From NCBI GenBank assembly GCA_035495435.1, contig DATJFV010000051.1, positions 1 to 64,000 of the forward strand: a stretch of 64,000 bases of DNA. Reading direction: 5' to 3'. The DNA comes from JBDSKH01 sp035495435. GTDB taxonomy: Bacteria; Actinomycetota; Actinomycetes; Actinomycetales; Microbacteriaceae. The notes beneath the pieces are model-generated. The model was given only the letters and a program-made list of their open reading frames with translations. It was not told the DNA's origin and did not search any database. Made by a program: the position numbers and the translations under genes. Shown here piece by piece: positions 34,690 through 42,596 of the stretch. Within the stretch, counting starts at the first letter, position 1. Each line of letters opens with the position of its first letter.

Positions 34690-35004
34690 TCAGACCGGGA
34701 AGTCGGGAACCGCGGTCCAGCCGGCGTGCTGCTGCAGTGCCGCCGCCAGGCGCAACGCCTCGAGCCGCGCCTGGTCTTCGCTGCGCGTCGAGTACACATC
34801 GATGGCGAGCGGCGGCGGCTCGCCGAACTTGGGGATCTCGACCTCGGCCCACACCGTGTCGCCAAGCGTGATCCGCGGACGCACGGTTCCGGCGCCCTCC
34901 ACCGGCCGGTCGAGCACCAGGGCGATCATGGCCAGTGCGTCGAGCTTCGTCACCGCACGGCGCAGCACGAGCGTCGCCGCGAACAGCGTTGACTCGGTGG
35001 TCAC
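34690..35004 (-). CDS. Hypothetical 104-residue protein after htpX
   Basis: The protein is not recognised. It has an alternating hydrophobic pattern (ALAMIALVLDRPVEGAG, LAIDVYSTRSEDQARLEALRLAAAL) consistent with a small alpha/beta fold and no signal peptide. It begins 6 bp after the htpX stop on the same strand, with a GTG start, so it is probably in the same transcript. The 87 bp between it and the secreted-protein gene hold nothing I can name. Confidence 0.6.
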   Translation of the reverse strand: MTTESTLFAATLVLRRAVTKLDALAMIALVLDRPVEGAGTVRPRITLGDTVWAEVEIPKFGEPPPLAIDVYSTRSEDQARLEALRLAAALQQHAGWTAVPDFPV

Positions 35005-35010
35005 CGCGAC

Positions 35011-35901
35011 TCAGAACCGCGTCGCGTTGTTGCGCAGCCGGGCGATGCGGTCGGCCAGCGGCGGATGCGTCGAGAACAGCCGCGACAGGAAGCCGGGGCG
35101 GTTCGGGTCGGAGATCCACAGGTGCGACATCGAGGTGTTGGTGCGCGCCACCGGGCGGCCGAACTGGCCCAGCTTCTCGAGCGCCGAGGCCAGCCCCTCC
35201 GGGTCACGGGTGGTGAGCGAACTCGTGGCGTCCGCCAGGTACTCGCGCTGGCGCGACACCGCCGCCTGCACCACCGCGGCCACGATCGGCGCCAAGATCG
35301 CCGCGACGATACCGATCGCGATCACCACCAAGAAGGCCGGGCCGCCGAGGTTGCTGTTGCGGCTGCGCCCGCCCCAGAAGATCATGCGGAAGATGATGTC
35401 GGCGATGAGTCCGATGGCCACGACGAGACCGAACACGACGAGCGAAACCCGGATGTCGTAGTTCTTGACGTGACCCATCTCGTGCGCCATGACGCCCTCG
35501 AGCTCGCGGTCGTCCATGATCTCGAGCAGCCCCGTGGTCGCCGCCACCACCGCATGCTGCGGGTCGCGCCCCGTCGCGAACGCGTTCGGCGCCGGATCGT
35601 TGATGATGTACACCTTCGGCATCGGCAGACCCTCGGTGATCGCCAGGTTCTCGACCACCCGGTAGAGCCGCGGGTTGTCGGCCTTCTGGATCTGCCGGGC
35701 CCCCGACAGCGCCAGCGTCTCACTGGTCGCCACGTAGTACTGGAACACGGCGTACAGAGCGGCGATCACCAGCGTGCCGATGGCGATCGCCCAGTTGTCC
35801 CAATACCAGGCGACCAGCGACGCGAGACCGCCGATCACCACGAGGAAGATCAGGATGATGAACACCGTGTTGCGCTTGTTGGCGGCGATCGCGGAGTACA
35901 T
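35011..35901 (-). CDS. htpX: M48 family membrane metalloprotease HtpX
   Basis: The 296-residue zinc protease has two N-terminal membrane helices, the zinc motif HEMGH in GVMAHEMGHVKNYD, two further membrane helices and the third ligand Glu in QREYLADATSSL. It degrades damaged membrane proteins under stress. The N-terminus MYSAIAANKRNTVF is typical of actinobacterial HtpX next to LemA. It follows lemA by 113 bp, an interval that holds a strong terminator and a REP-like element, so it may have its own promoter. Confidence 0.95.
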   Translation of the reverse strand: MYSAIAANKRNTVFIILIFLVVIGGLASLVAWYWDNWAIAIGTLVIAALYAVFQYYVATSETLALSGARQIQKADNPRLYRVVENLAITEGLPMPKVYIINDPAPNAFATGRDPQHAVVAATTGLLEIMDDRELEGVMAHEMGHVKNYDIRVSLVVFGLVVAIGLIADIIFRMIFWGGRSRNSNLGGPAFLVVIAIGIVAAILAPIVAAVVQAAVSRQREYLADATSSLTTRDPEGLASALEKLGQFGRPVARTNTSMSHLWISDPNRPGFLSRLFSTHPPLADRIARLRNNATRF

Positions 35902-35924
35902 GAGGTCATTCTCCTGGATGACGG

Positions 35925-35955
35925 AAAGAGCCCGCTGGGAACAAGCGGGCTCTTT
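35925..35955 (-). terminator. Strong bidirectional-type terminator between lemA and htpX
   Basis: Bases 35925-35936 pair perfectly with 35944-35955 (12 bp, 7-nt loop), with AAAG on one end and CTTT on the other. On the lemA strand it follows the lemA stop by 59 bp and precedes the htpX start by 23 bp. Confidence 0.85.
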
Positions 35956-35974
35956 CGCGGACGTCGGTCGGGGA

Positions 35975-36004
35975 CGATACGCCGCCGGAGGCGGCTACTC
36001 GACC
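35975..36004. repeat. Single REP-like element between lemA and htpX
   Basis: GATACGCCGCC, GGA and GGCGGCTACTCGACC form the same pattern as the tandem element at 23941-24002: a short GC hairpin (6-bp arms, GGA loop) followed by GGCTACTCGACC. Two sites in one window suggest a dispersed family. Confidence 0.65.
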
Positions 36005-36014
36005 ACCGGAAGCG

Positions 36015-36581
36015 TCAGAACTGGACGCGCGGCGGCTCGGCGATCGCCGCCGGCTCGTCGACCTCGAAGAACTCGCGCTCCGTGAAGCCCAGCCCGCGCA
36101 CGAACAGCGTGTTCGGGAACACCTTGATCTTGGTGTTCAGCTCACGCACGCCACCGTTGTAGAACCGGCGCGACGCCTGGATCTTGTCCTCGGTGTCGAC
36201 CAGCTCACCCTGCAGCTGCAGGAAGTTCTGGTTCGCCTGCAGCTGGGGGTAGGCCTCCGCGACGGCGAAGATGCTCTTCAGCGCCGACTGCATCATGTTC
36301 TCGGCCTTGCCCGCCTCGGCCGGAGTGCTGGCACTCACCGTCGCGGCACGCGCCGCGGTGACGTTCTCGAACACCTGCTTCTCGTGGGCGGCGTAGCCCT
36401 TGACCGCCTCGATCAGGTTCGGGATGAGGTCGGCACGGCGCTTCATCTGCACCGTGATGTCGCTCCACGCCTCATCGACGCGGACGTTCAGCCGGACGAG
36501 GCCGTTGTACGTCGACCACAGGTAGATGCCGATGATGACAACCAGCGCGACGATGACGAGGATGACGATCAGGAATTCCAT
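36015..36581 (-). CDS. lemA: LemA family protein
   Basis: The 188-residue protein has one N-terminal membrane helix (LIVILVIVALVVIIGIYLW) and a helical cytoplasmic domain with YNGLVRLNVRVDEAWSDITVQ, MKRRADLIPNLIEAVKGYAAHE and NFLQLQGELVDTEDKIQASRRFYN, the LemA hallmarks. Function is unclear; pairing with htpX is common and suggests membrane quality control. ATG 36581 is 9 bp after the GH1 glycosidase stop, so lemA could receive transcription from that operon. Confidence 0.93.
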   Translation of the reverse strand: MEFLIVILVIVALVVIIGIYLWSTYNGLVRLNVRVDEAWSDITVQMKRRADLIPNLIEAVKGYAAHEKQVFENVTAARAATVSASTPAEAGKAENMMQSALKSIFAVAEAYPQLQANQNFLQLQGELVDTEDKIQASRRFYNGGVRELNTKIKVFPNTLFVRGLGFTEREFFEVDEPAAIAEPPRVQF

Positions 36582-36589
36582 GCCGCTGA

Positions 36590-37996
36590 TCATACAGAGC
36601 GGCGGCTCGAAAGCACCCGCCTCAGCCAGTGATACGAGGCCTTCGGGGTGCGGGCCAGGGTGTCGTAGTCGACGTGCACGAGTCCGAACCGCTGGGTGTA
36701 GCCGGCGGCCCACTCGAAGTTGTCGAGCAGAGTCCACACGATGTAGCCGCGCAGGTCGACACCCGGCACGCTCTCCGCGGCGACGGCGATATGGCGCGAC
36801 AGGTAGTCGATGCGCCGGGAGTCGTCGACTGCGCCGTCGGTGCCCACAGCATCCGGAAAACTCGCCCCGCCCTCGGTGATGATCACCGGTGGCAGCCGGT
36901 CGCCGTACCGCTCCACGAGGTTCTGCAGCACCACCCGCAGATACTCGGGCGCGATCGGCCAGCCGAAACCGGTCTGCTCGAACTCGGGCCAGTCGGTGAG
37001 GTGGAACGGCGCCTCATCCATCGCCTCGGACACGCCATCGGGGTTGCCGGTGCCGGGAGCCGCGGACCCCTTCGCGATGCGGGAGGGGAAGTAGTAGTTC
37101 AGCCCATAGAAATCCAACGGCCGGCTCATGAGCGCCCGGTCGCGCCGGCTGCTGCGCGACAGGATGCCGACCGCGGCTCCCAGCAGCCCCACACCGCGCG
37201 GGGGTGTCGGGTTGGTGCCGCGCAGAACCGGGTCGGCGAACTGGCGGTTGTGCAGGAAGTCGAAGAAGTCGGCGTACGCGGCATCGGCCGGGGTGGCCGG
37301 CACGCTCACCGTGTGCACGTTGGTGATGCCGATGCTGCCCGTTACCGGAACGGCGCGCAGCGCGTCGACGGCCAGGCCGTGGGCGAGCAACAGGTTGCGC
37401 GCCACCCGCGGGATCGCCAGCGAACTGCCGAGCCCCGGCGCGTGCACGTCGAGCCCGTAGCCCTCGAGGGTCACCGTGCACGCCTCGTTGATGGTCACCC
37501 ACGAGTCGACGCGGTCACCGAACGCCGCGCCGCAGAGGGCGGCGTACTCGCCGAAGCGCTCGGCGGTGGCACGGCGACGCCAGCCGCCGCGCTGCTCGAG
37601 CGCGAGCGGGGTGTCCCAGTGGAACAGGGTCGCCATCGGGCGGATGCCGGCCTCGAGCAGTTCGTCGATCAGGCGGTCGTAGAACGCGACACCCTCCGGG
37701 TTCGCCGGGCCGGTGCCGTCGGGCTGGATCCGCGGCCAGGCGATCGAGAACCGGTAGACGTCGAGCCCCAGGTCTTTCATGAGCGCCACGTCCTCGCGGA
37801 ACCGGTGGTAGTGGTCGGTCGCGACACTGCCATCCGAGCCGTCGAGGATCGTGCCCGGCCGGCGGGTGAACTCGTCCCAGGTCGACTCGCCCCGGCCGCC
37901 CTCGTGGATCGCGCCCTCGATCTGGTACGCCGCCGTCGCCGCCCCGATCAGGAAACCGGGCGGCAGCCGGAGCTCGGGGCCGCTATCCGAGGACAC
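36590..37996 (-). CDS. GH1 family beta-glucosidase-like glycosidase
   Basis: The 468-residue enzyme is a full-length GH1 barrel: FLIGAATAAYQIEGA near the start, YRFSIAWPRIQPDG, FHWDTPLAL, and both catalytic glutamates, E171 in TINEACT (acid/base) and E375 in VIITEGGAS (nucleophile). The flanking residues differ from the common TxNEP and ITENG, while the end WTLLDNFEWAAGYTQRFGLVHVDY is standard. It has no signal peptide, so it cleaves an imported glycoside. GTG 37996 is 2 bp from the stop of the FAD oxidase gene. Confidence 0.93.
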   Translation of the reverse strand: MSSDSGPELRLPPGFLIGAATAAYQIEGAIHEGGRGESTWDEFTRRPGTILDGSDGSVATDHYHRFREDVALMKDLGLDVYRFSIAWPRIQPDGTGPANPEGVAFYDRLIDELLEAGIRPMATLFHWDTPLALEQRGGWRRRATAERFGEYAALCGAAFGDRVDSWVTINEACTVTLEGYGLDVHAPGLGSSLAIPRVARNLLLAHGLAVDALRAVPVTGSIGITNVHTVSVPATPADAAYADFFDFLHNRQFADPVLRGTNPTPPRGVGLLGAAVGILSRSSRRDRALMSRPLDFYGLNYYFPSRIAKGSAAPGTGNPDGVSEAMDEAPFHLTDWPEFEQTGFGWPIAPEYLRVVLQNLVERYGDRLPPVIITEGGASFPDAVGTDGAVDDSRRIDYLSRHIAVAAESVPGVDLRGYIVWTLLDNFEWAAGYTQRFGLVHVDYDTLARTPKASYHWLRRVLSSRRSV

Positions 37997-38015
37997 GGTT
38001 ATCCGAGGACACGGT
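37984..38015. repeat. 16-bp tandem duplication at the oxidase/glycosidase junction
   Basis: The bases TATCCGAGGACACGGT occur twice in direct succession (37984-37999 and 38000-38015). One copy encodes the last residues of the FAD oxidase and most of its TAA, the other the GTG start of the GH1 gene. Confidence 0.9.
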
Positions 38016-39318
38016 CGAGGTAGGGGTTGGCGAACACCCGGTCGGGGTCGAGCCGGGATCGAAGGGCGCGGAAGTCGCCGAAACGCGGGTAGCGCGTGCT
38101 CAGCTCCGCGGCATCCTGGAAATGGATCTTGCCCCAATGCGGTCGGCCGTCGTACGAGCGCAGCAGCTGATCGACGGCACGGAAGTACGGCAGGTGATCG
38201 TCGCGGAAGTACTTGTGCACCGCGACGTAGGCCGACTCGCGCTGGTACGCCGTCGAGAGCCAGTTGTCGTCGGGCGCCGCGACCCGCACCTCGACCGGGA
38301 AAGAGATGTCCCAACCCGAGCGCTCGATCAGCCCGCGCAGGTCGCGCAGCGCCTGCGGCAGCGACCCGCGCGGGATCGCGTACTCCATCTCGCGGAACCG
38401 CACATTGCGCGGCGCGGTGAACACCTCGTACGAGCGGTCGACGTACTCCCGGTCGCCGTAGACCCGGGTCGCCAGACGGTTCAGCGGCCGGATGGTGCCG
38501 GGGATCATCGTGCCGAGGCCCGACTTCATCGCCAGCACCACGTTCGACAGCAGCGTCTCCTCGACCCAGTTGCTCACCGGACCGACCGGCTTCGAGCCCG
38601 CCTCCAGCGGCAGACGGGTGTTGTTCTTCGTCATCACGGCGTCGGTGTGCGGCCACCAGTAGAACTCGAAATGGTCGGACTCGACGGCGCGCTGCTCGAA
38701 ACTGTCGAGCACATCGTCGAACGGCTCCGGGTGCTCGACCGCTTTCAAGAGGAACGCGGGCACGCACTGCAGGGTCACCTCCACCACGATGCCGAGCGCC
38801 CCCAGTCCCAGCCGCGCCGCGGGCAGCAGGTCGGCGTTCTCGGTCTCGCTGATGGTCATCAGCTCACCGGCCGCGGTCACCAGTTTCAGCGCCACGATCT
38901 GGGCGGCGAGGCCCCGGAATCGCGCGCCGGTGCCGTGGGTGCCCGTGCTGGTCGCGCCGGCGATCGTCTGGCGGTCGATGTCGCCCATGTTCTCGAGCGC
39001 GAGGTTCAGCGGATCGAGCAGCGCCGGAAGCTCGTGCAGGTGCGTGCCGGCGCGCAGGGTGACCCGGTCGCCGTCGACGCCGACGAGCCCCGACATCGCG
39101 TCGAGCTCGACCATCACGCCGATCGTCGCGGCGATGTCGGTGAAGCTGTGCCCCGCGCCGACCGCCTTGACGGTCAGGCCGCGCTCACGTGCGGCGCGCA
39201 CCACCGCCTGCACCTCGTCGACGCTCGTCGGGCGCGCGCGGAACGCGGGCGTGCTCGACTCGACGCGCCCCCAGTTGCGCCACGGGGTGACCGGATCGAC
39301 CAGGAGCTCTGCGTTCAC
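37999..39318 (-). CDS. FAD-linked sugar/alditol oxidase (D-arabinono-1,4-lactone oxidase family)
   Basis: The 439-residue flavoprotein has an N-terminal PCMH-type FAD domain with VKAVGAGHSFTDIAATIG, where H57 is the candidate covalent FAD site, and GATSTGTHGTG. Its C-terminal ALO domain ends HWGKIHFQDAAEL and DPDRVFANPYLDRVLG. Relatives oxidise aldono-lactones or alditols such as xylitol with O2 to give H2O2. Which applies here is unknown. The GTG start overlaps the stop of the upstream PLP-enzyme gene (GTGA). Confidence 0.9.
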   Translation of the reverse strand: MNAELLVDPVTPWRNWGRVESSTPAFRARPTSVDEVQAVVRAARERGLTVKAVGAGHSFTDIAATIGVMVELDAMSGLVGVDGDRVTLRAGTHLHELPALLDPLNLALENMGDIDRQTIAGATSTGTHGTGARFRGLAAQIVALKLVTAAGELMTISETENADLLPAARLGLGALGIVVEVTLQCVPAFLLKAVEHPEPFDDVLDSFEQRAVESDHFEFYWWPHTDAVMTKNNTRLPLEAGSKPVGPVSNWVEETLLSNVVLAMKSGLGTMIPGTIRPLNRLATRVYGDREYVDRSYEVFTAPRNVRFREMEYAIPRGSLPQALRDLRGLIERSGWDISFPVEVRVAAPDDNWLSTAYQRESAYVAVHKYFRDDHLPYFRAVDQLLRSYDGRPHWGKIHFQDAAELSTRYPRFGDFRALRSRLDPDRVFANPYLDRVLG

Positions 39319-40544
39319 AAGAAGGCCTTTCCCTCGCCGCGGTAGGTCGGCAATTCGGCGACGACCGCTCCGTTCTCGACGAGCGCGAACGCGTTCAGGT
39401 GCTCGCTCGCCTCCCCCGCTTTGGTGTGCCGCAGCCAGACCCGGTCGCCCACACTCATTGCCCGCGCCGCCTCCCCCGTCACCGGGGTCTGCACCTCGCC
39501 CGCCATCTCGCGCGGCAGCATGGTGAGCCCCTGCGGCCACGCCAGCTGCGGCAGACGGTCGGCGCCGGGCGGTCCGGATGCGATCCAGCCGCCGCCGAGC
39601 AGCGTCGCGATCGCGGGGGTCGGCCTGCGCACCACGCTGAGCGCGAAGGCCGCGGCCGGAGCGGGCGTGAACTGCCAGTAGCCGTCGAACAGGTGCGGCC
39701 CGAACAGCCCCGACCCGGCGGCGATCTCGGTGACGCTGGCGTCGGCGTGCGTCGACTCCAGCGACCCGGTGCCGCCGCCGTTGACGAACTCGAGCTCGGC
39801 GATCTCGCGCACCGCCGCCACGGCTGCCCCGCGGCGTTCGGCGAGTTCACGCGCCGAGGTGCGCTGCATCGCCTGCACGATCGGCTTGCCCTTGTTGGTC
39901 ACCCCGGCGATCTGGGCCTCATACGCCATCATGCCCACCAGCGCGAAGCCCGACCGGGCGACGATCTGCTCCGCCAGCGCCCGCGCCTGCTGGGCCGTGT
40001 GCACCGGCGAGCGCCGCACCCCGAGGTGCCCGAGCAGCGGCGCGTCGAACGAGGCATCGAGCTCGAGGCAGACGCGGATCGTCGCACGCTTCGCGGGCGC
40101 CGCCACCGCGTCGATGAGGTCGAGCTGGGCGACGTCGTCGACCATCACGGTGACCCGGGACGCCAGGATCTCGTCGGATGCCAGCCGGGCCAGCGCCGCA
40201 CGATCGGCCGTCGGGTAGCCGACCACCACATCCGGATGCCCCTGCTCGGCCAGCCAGAGCGCCTCGGGCAGCGTGAACGCCAGGATGCCGGCGTAGCCCG
40301 GCAGCGCGAGCACCGCGTCGAGCACCCCGCGCACCCGGATCGACTTGCTCGCCACCCGGATCGGGGTGCCCTGCGCACGGTCGAGCATGTCGAACGCGTT
40401 GGCGGACAGCGCGCCGGCGTCGATCGCGCCGACCGGGGTGTCGAGGTGCGCAGTCGCCGCGGTGAGCGCACCCCAGTACGCGGCCCGGTCAGCGCGCCAG
40501 GGTGCCGACGCCGGACGGGTCAGCGCGACGGGAGTGGTCGTCAT
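39315..40544 (-). CDS. Alanine-racemase-fold PLP enzyme (amino acid deaminase/aldolase type)
   Basis: The 409-residue protein has a fold-type III PLP barrel: IRVASKSIRVRGVLDAVLA with the Schiff-base Lys, and FVNGGGTGSLES as the phosphate-binding loop. The C-terminal domain (SVGDRVWLRHTKAGEASEHLNAF) resembles D-threonine aldolase and D-serine deaminase rather than cell-wall alanine racemase. The likely chemistry is deamination or retro-aldol cleavage of a D-amino or amino-alcohol compound. It is coupled by 4-bp overlaps to genes on both sides. Confidence 0.85.
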   Translation of the reverse strand: MTTTPVALTRPASAPWRADRAAYWGALTAATAHLDTPVGAIDAGALSANAFDMLDRAQGTPIRVASKSIRVRGVLDAVLALPGYAGILAFTLPEALWLAEQGHPDVVVGYPTADRAALARLASDEILASRVTVMVDDVAQLDLIDAVAAPAKRATIRVCLELDASFDAPLLGHLGVRRSPVHTAQQARALAEQIVARSGFALVGMMAYEAQIAGVTNKGKPIVQAMQRTSARELAERRGAAVAAVREIAELEFVNGGGTGSLESTHADASVTEIAAGSGLFGPHLFDGYWQFTPAPAAAFALSVVRRPTPAIATLLGGGWIASGPPGADRLPQLAWPQGLTMLPREMAGEVQTPVTGEAARAMSVGDRVWLRHTKAGEASEHLNAFALVENGAVVAELPTYRGEGKAFL

Positions 40545-41821
40545 TGCACCGATCGGATCGGGGTGATCGTCGCCGCACCGAGCAGTGCCACGAGACCCGA
40601 CAGCAGGAACAGGCCGGTGAAGCCACCGAGCGAGACGACGACGAACGCGCCCAGCAGCGGCGCGACCGCCTGCGGCACCGCCGAGGCGATGTTCATGATG
40701 CCGAGATCCTTGCCGCGGTCGGCGGCATCCGGAAGCACCTGGGTCGCCAGCGCCTGGTCGACGGCGAGGAAGCAGCCGTAGCCGAGGCCGAGCAGCGCAC
40801 CCGCCACCATCGCCACCGGGAAGCTCGGAACCAGCGCCAGCATGATCGCCGCCACCGCCTGCAGGATCGCCGCGAACGTCACGAACGGCTTGCGCCGACC
40901 CCAGCTGTCGCTGAGCCTGCCGAGCAGCAACGCCGCGATCACCACGAACACGGTGTAGACCAGCGACAGGTACAGCAGATCGTCGTCGGGGTTGTCGACC
41001 TTCAGCCCGTAGGTCAGGAAGTAGAGCAGCTGCGTGGTGCCGAGGGCGTTGCCGATGTTGATCAGGATGCGGCTGGTGAGCGTCCAGGCGAAGTCGGGGT
41101 GTTTGCGGGGCGACACCCACATGCTGGCCAGCACCGCGCGTCCGCTCAGCTTCGGCCGCTGCTCACGCGTGAGCACCGCGTCTTTGGTGACGAGCAGGAA
41201 CGGCACCACCAGCACCAGCAGCAGCACCGCCAGGGCGAGGTACCCGAGCACCTGGTCGACGATCACGTAGATCAGGAGGAGCAGGGCCAGCACCGTGCCG
41301 ATCGCCTGCGGCGCCGACACCCAGCCCGACACGAACCCGCGCTGCGCGATCGGCACCTGGTCGCTGATCGTCGCGGTCAGCGCGGCTGTCATCACGCAGA
41401 AGCCGGTCAGGGTCAGCGACCACCAGATGCCGAGGCCGACGTAGGTGTTCTGCAGGCCCAGCACCACCAGCGAGACGGCGAACAGCAGCGCACCGGCGGC
41501 GATCCAGGGCTTCCGGCGCCCGAAGCGCGAGGTGGTGCGGTCGGACAGCGCGCCGGTCAGCGGGTACGCGATCAGCGCACACACCCCGGCGATGCCGGAG
41601 ATGATGCCGAACGCCACCACCGACACCAGATAGTCATCGCTCTTGGCGATGTTGCGCACCACATCCACCTGATGGGGCAGCAGCAGCTGCACCGGGCCGA
41701 GCTGCGCCATCCAGATGCCGAGCCAGGCGGCGGCGAACGCCGCGATCCAGCCGCCCGTGACGGCCTTGCGCGGTTCGGCGAACGGGTTCAGCGACGCAGC
41801 GGAGGTCTGGGTGCCGGTCAC
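40541..41821 (-). CDS. MFS transporter of the catabolic operon
   Basis: The 426-residue protein has 12 predicted membrane helices and MFS loop signatures (LTGALSDRTTSRFGRRKPW between helices 2 and 3, and the repeat LLLGRLSDSWGRRKPF in the second half). It resembles sugar-type uptake carriers more than drug pumps. It is coupled to the TetR gene upstream and to the PLP enzyme downstream, so it probably imports the compound those enzymes degrade. Confidence 0.9.
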   Translation of the reverse strand: MTGTQTSAASLNPFAEPRKAVTGGWIAAFAAAWLGIWMAQLGPVQLLLPHQVDVVRNIAKSDDYLVSVVAFGIISGIAGVCALIAYPLTGALSDRTTSRFGRRKPWIAAGALLFAVSLVVLGLQNTYVGLGIWWSLTLTGFCVMTAALTATISDQVPIAQRGFVSGWVSAPQAIGTVLALLLLIYVIVDQVLGYLALAVLLLVLVVPFLLVTKDAVLTREQRPKLSGRAVLASMWVSPRKHPDFAWTLTSRILINIGNALGTTQLLYFLTYGLKVDNPDDDLLYLSLVYTVFVVIAALLLGRLSDSWGRRKPFVTFAAILQAVAAIMLALVPSFPVAMVAGALLGLGYGCFLAVDQALATQVLPDAADRGKDLGIMNIASAVPQAVAPLLGAFVVVSLGGFTGLFLLSGLVALLGAATITPIRSVQ

Positions 41822-42423
41822 GCGGTCACCCCCTGACGGGCGAACGCGGCGATCGCATCAGCGGCGTTCTCGATGGCGCGGCTCGCCGCCGCGTCGTCGC
41901 GATCGGCCAGCCAGGCGAGCGTCAGCCCGTCGGCCAGGGTGACGAGGAGTCGTGCGAGATCGGGCACGGGAATGCTCCATTCGATGTGCAGGGCGGATGC
42001 GCCGGCCTCCAGGAGGCCGGCGGCGAGTGAGTGATAACTGCGGTACTGCTCGGCCGGGAGGTCGGCCAGGTGGGGGGTCCGGAGGGCGTACTGGGTCAGC
42101 TCGAACATGGCCTGCTCGTTGCCCGGATCGGCCTTGACGTGATCGAGGTACCCGGTGAGAGCCAGCTTGATCGCCTCACGCGGCGTGCTCGCCGTCTCGA
42201 GGAAGGTGGCGGCGGCGACGCCCTCATCGGCGACGACGAGCTCGACCACATCGCGCAGCAGCTCGTCGCGGCTCGCGACCGCGTAATGGAAGCTGGCCAG
42301 CGGCATCCCGGCCTCCGCCACGATGGCGCGCGTCGTCGCGGCCTGCAGCCCGTCGCGGGCGATCACGGTGCGCGCGGCACGCGCCAGAGCGGCACGGCGC
42401 TCGGCCGCGGGAATGCGCGCCAC
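41818..42423 (-). CDS. TetR-family regulator of the catabolic operon
   Basis: The 201-residue protein has a helix-turn-helix at about residues 25-47 (QAATTRAIVAEAGMPLASFHYAVAS) and a TetR-type C-terminal ligand domain. It is first in a run of five coupled or near-coupled genes through the GH1 enzyme. It is likely to repress the operon until a substrate or intermediate binds. I see no convincing long palindrome in the 87 bp upstream. Confidence 0.9.
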   Translation of the reverse strand: MARIPAAERRAALARAARTVIARDGLQAATTRAIVAEAGMPLASFHYAVASRDELLRDVVELVVADEGVAAATFLETASTPREAIKLALTGYLDHVKADPGNEQAMFELTQYALRTPHLADLPAEQYRSYHSLAAGLLEAGASALHIEWSIPVPDLARLLVTLADGLTLAWLADRDDAAASRAIENAADAIAAFARQGVTA

Positions 42424-42510
42424 CTCGCCCCCCTCTCGCGGTGCTGCACTGCTGCGAAGTGGGTCAAGCGTCCCAGACGCGCGTCCCGGTGCGCAAGAGG
42501 AAATTTCGGG

Positions 42511-42584
42511 TGCTCCCGCTGAGATTCGAACTCAGACTGAAGCGATTTTAAGTCGCCTGCCTCTGCCGGTTGGGCTACGGGAGC
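42511..42584 (-). tRNA. tRNA-Leu (anticodon UAA), short variable loop
   Basis: The 74-nt gene folds into a full cloverleaf: 7-bp acceptor stem GCTCCCG/CGGGAGC, D-arm with GG in the loop, anticodon stem GGCGA/TCGCT with loop CTTAAAA, 5-nt variable loop TCAGT, T-arm CTGAG-TTCGAAT-CTCAG, and discriminator A; CCA is not encoded. The anticodon UAA reads the Leu codon UUA. Leu tRNAs normally have a long class II variable arm, which this gene lacks. UUA is a very rare codon in such GC-rich genomes. The Leu identity rests on the anticodon alone. Confidence 0.9.
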
Positions 42585-42596
42585 TTCGGGGTAAGG

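Noticed and set aside
39315..40544. Calling the PLP enzyme a cell-wall alanine racemase
   Set aside because: The C-terminal domain and operon context fit the D-serine deaminase/D-threonine aldolase-like group better, and the usual racemase Tyr-containing C-terminal motif was not seen.
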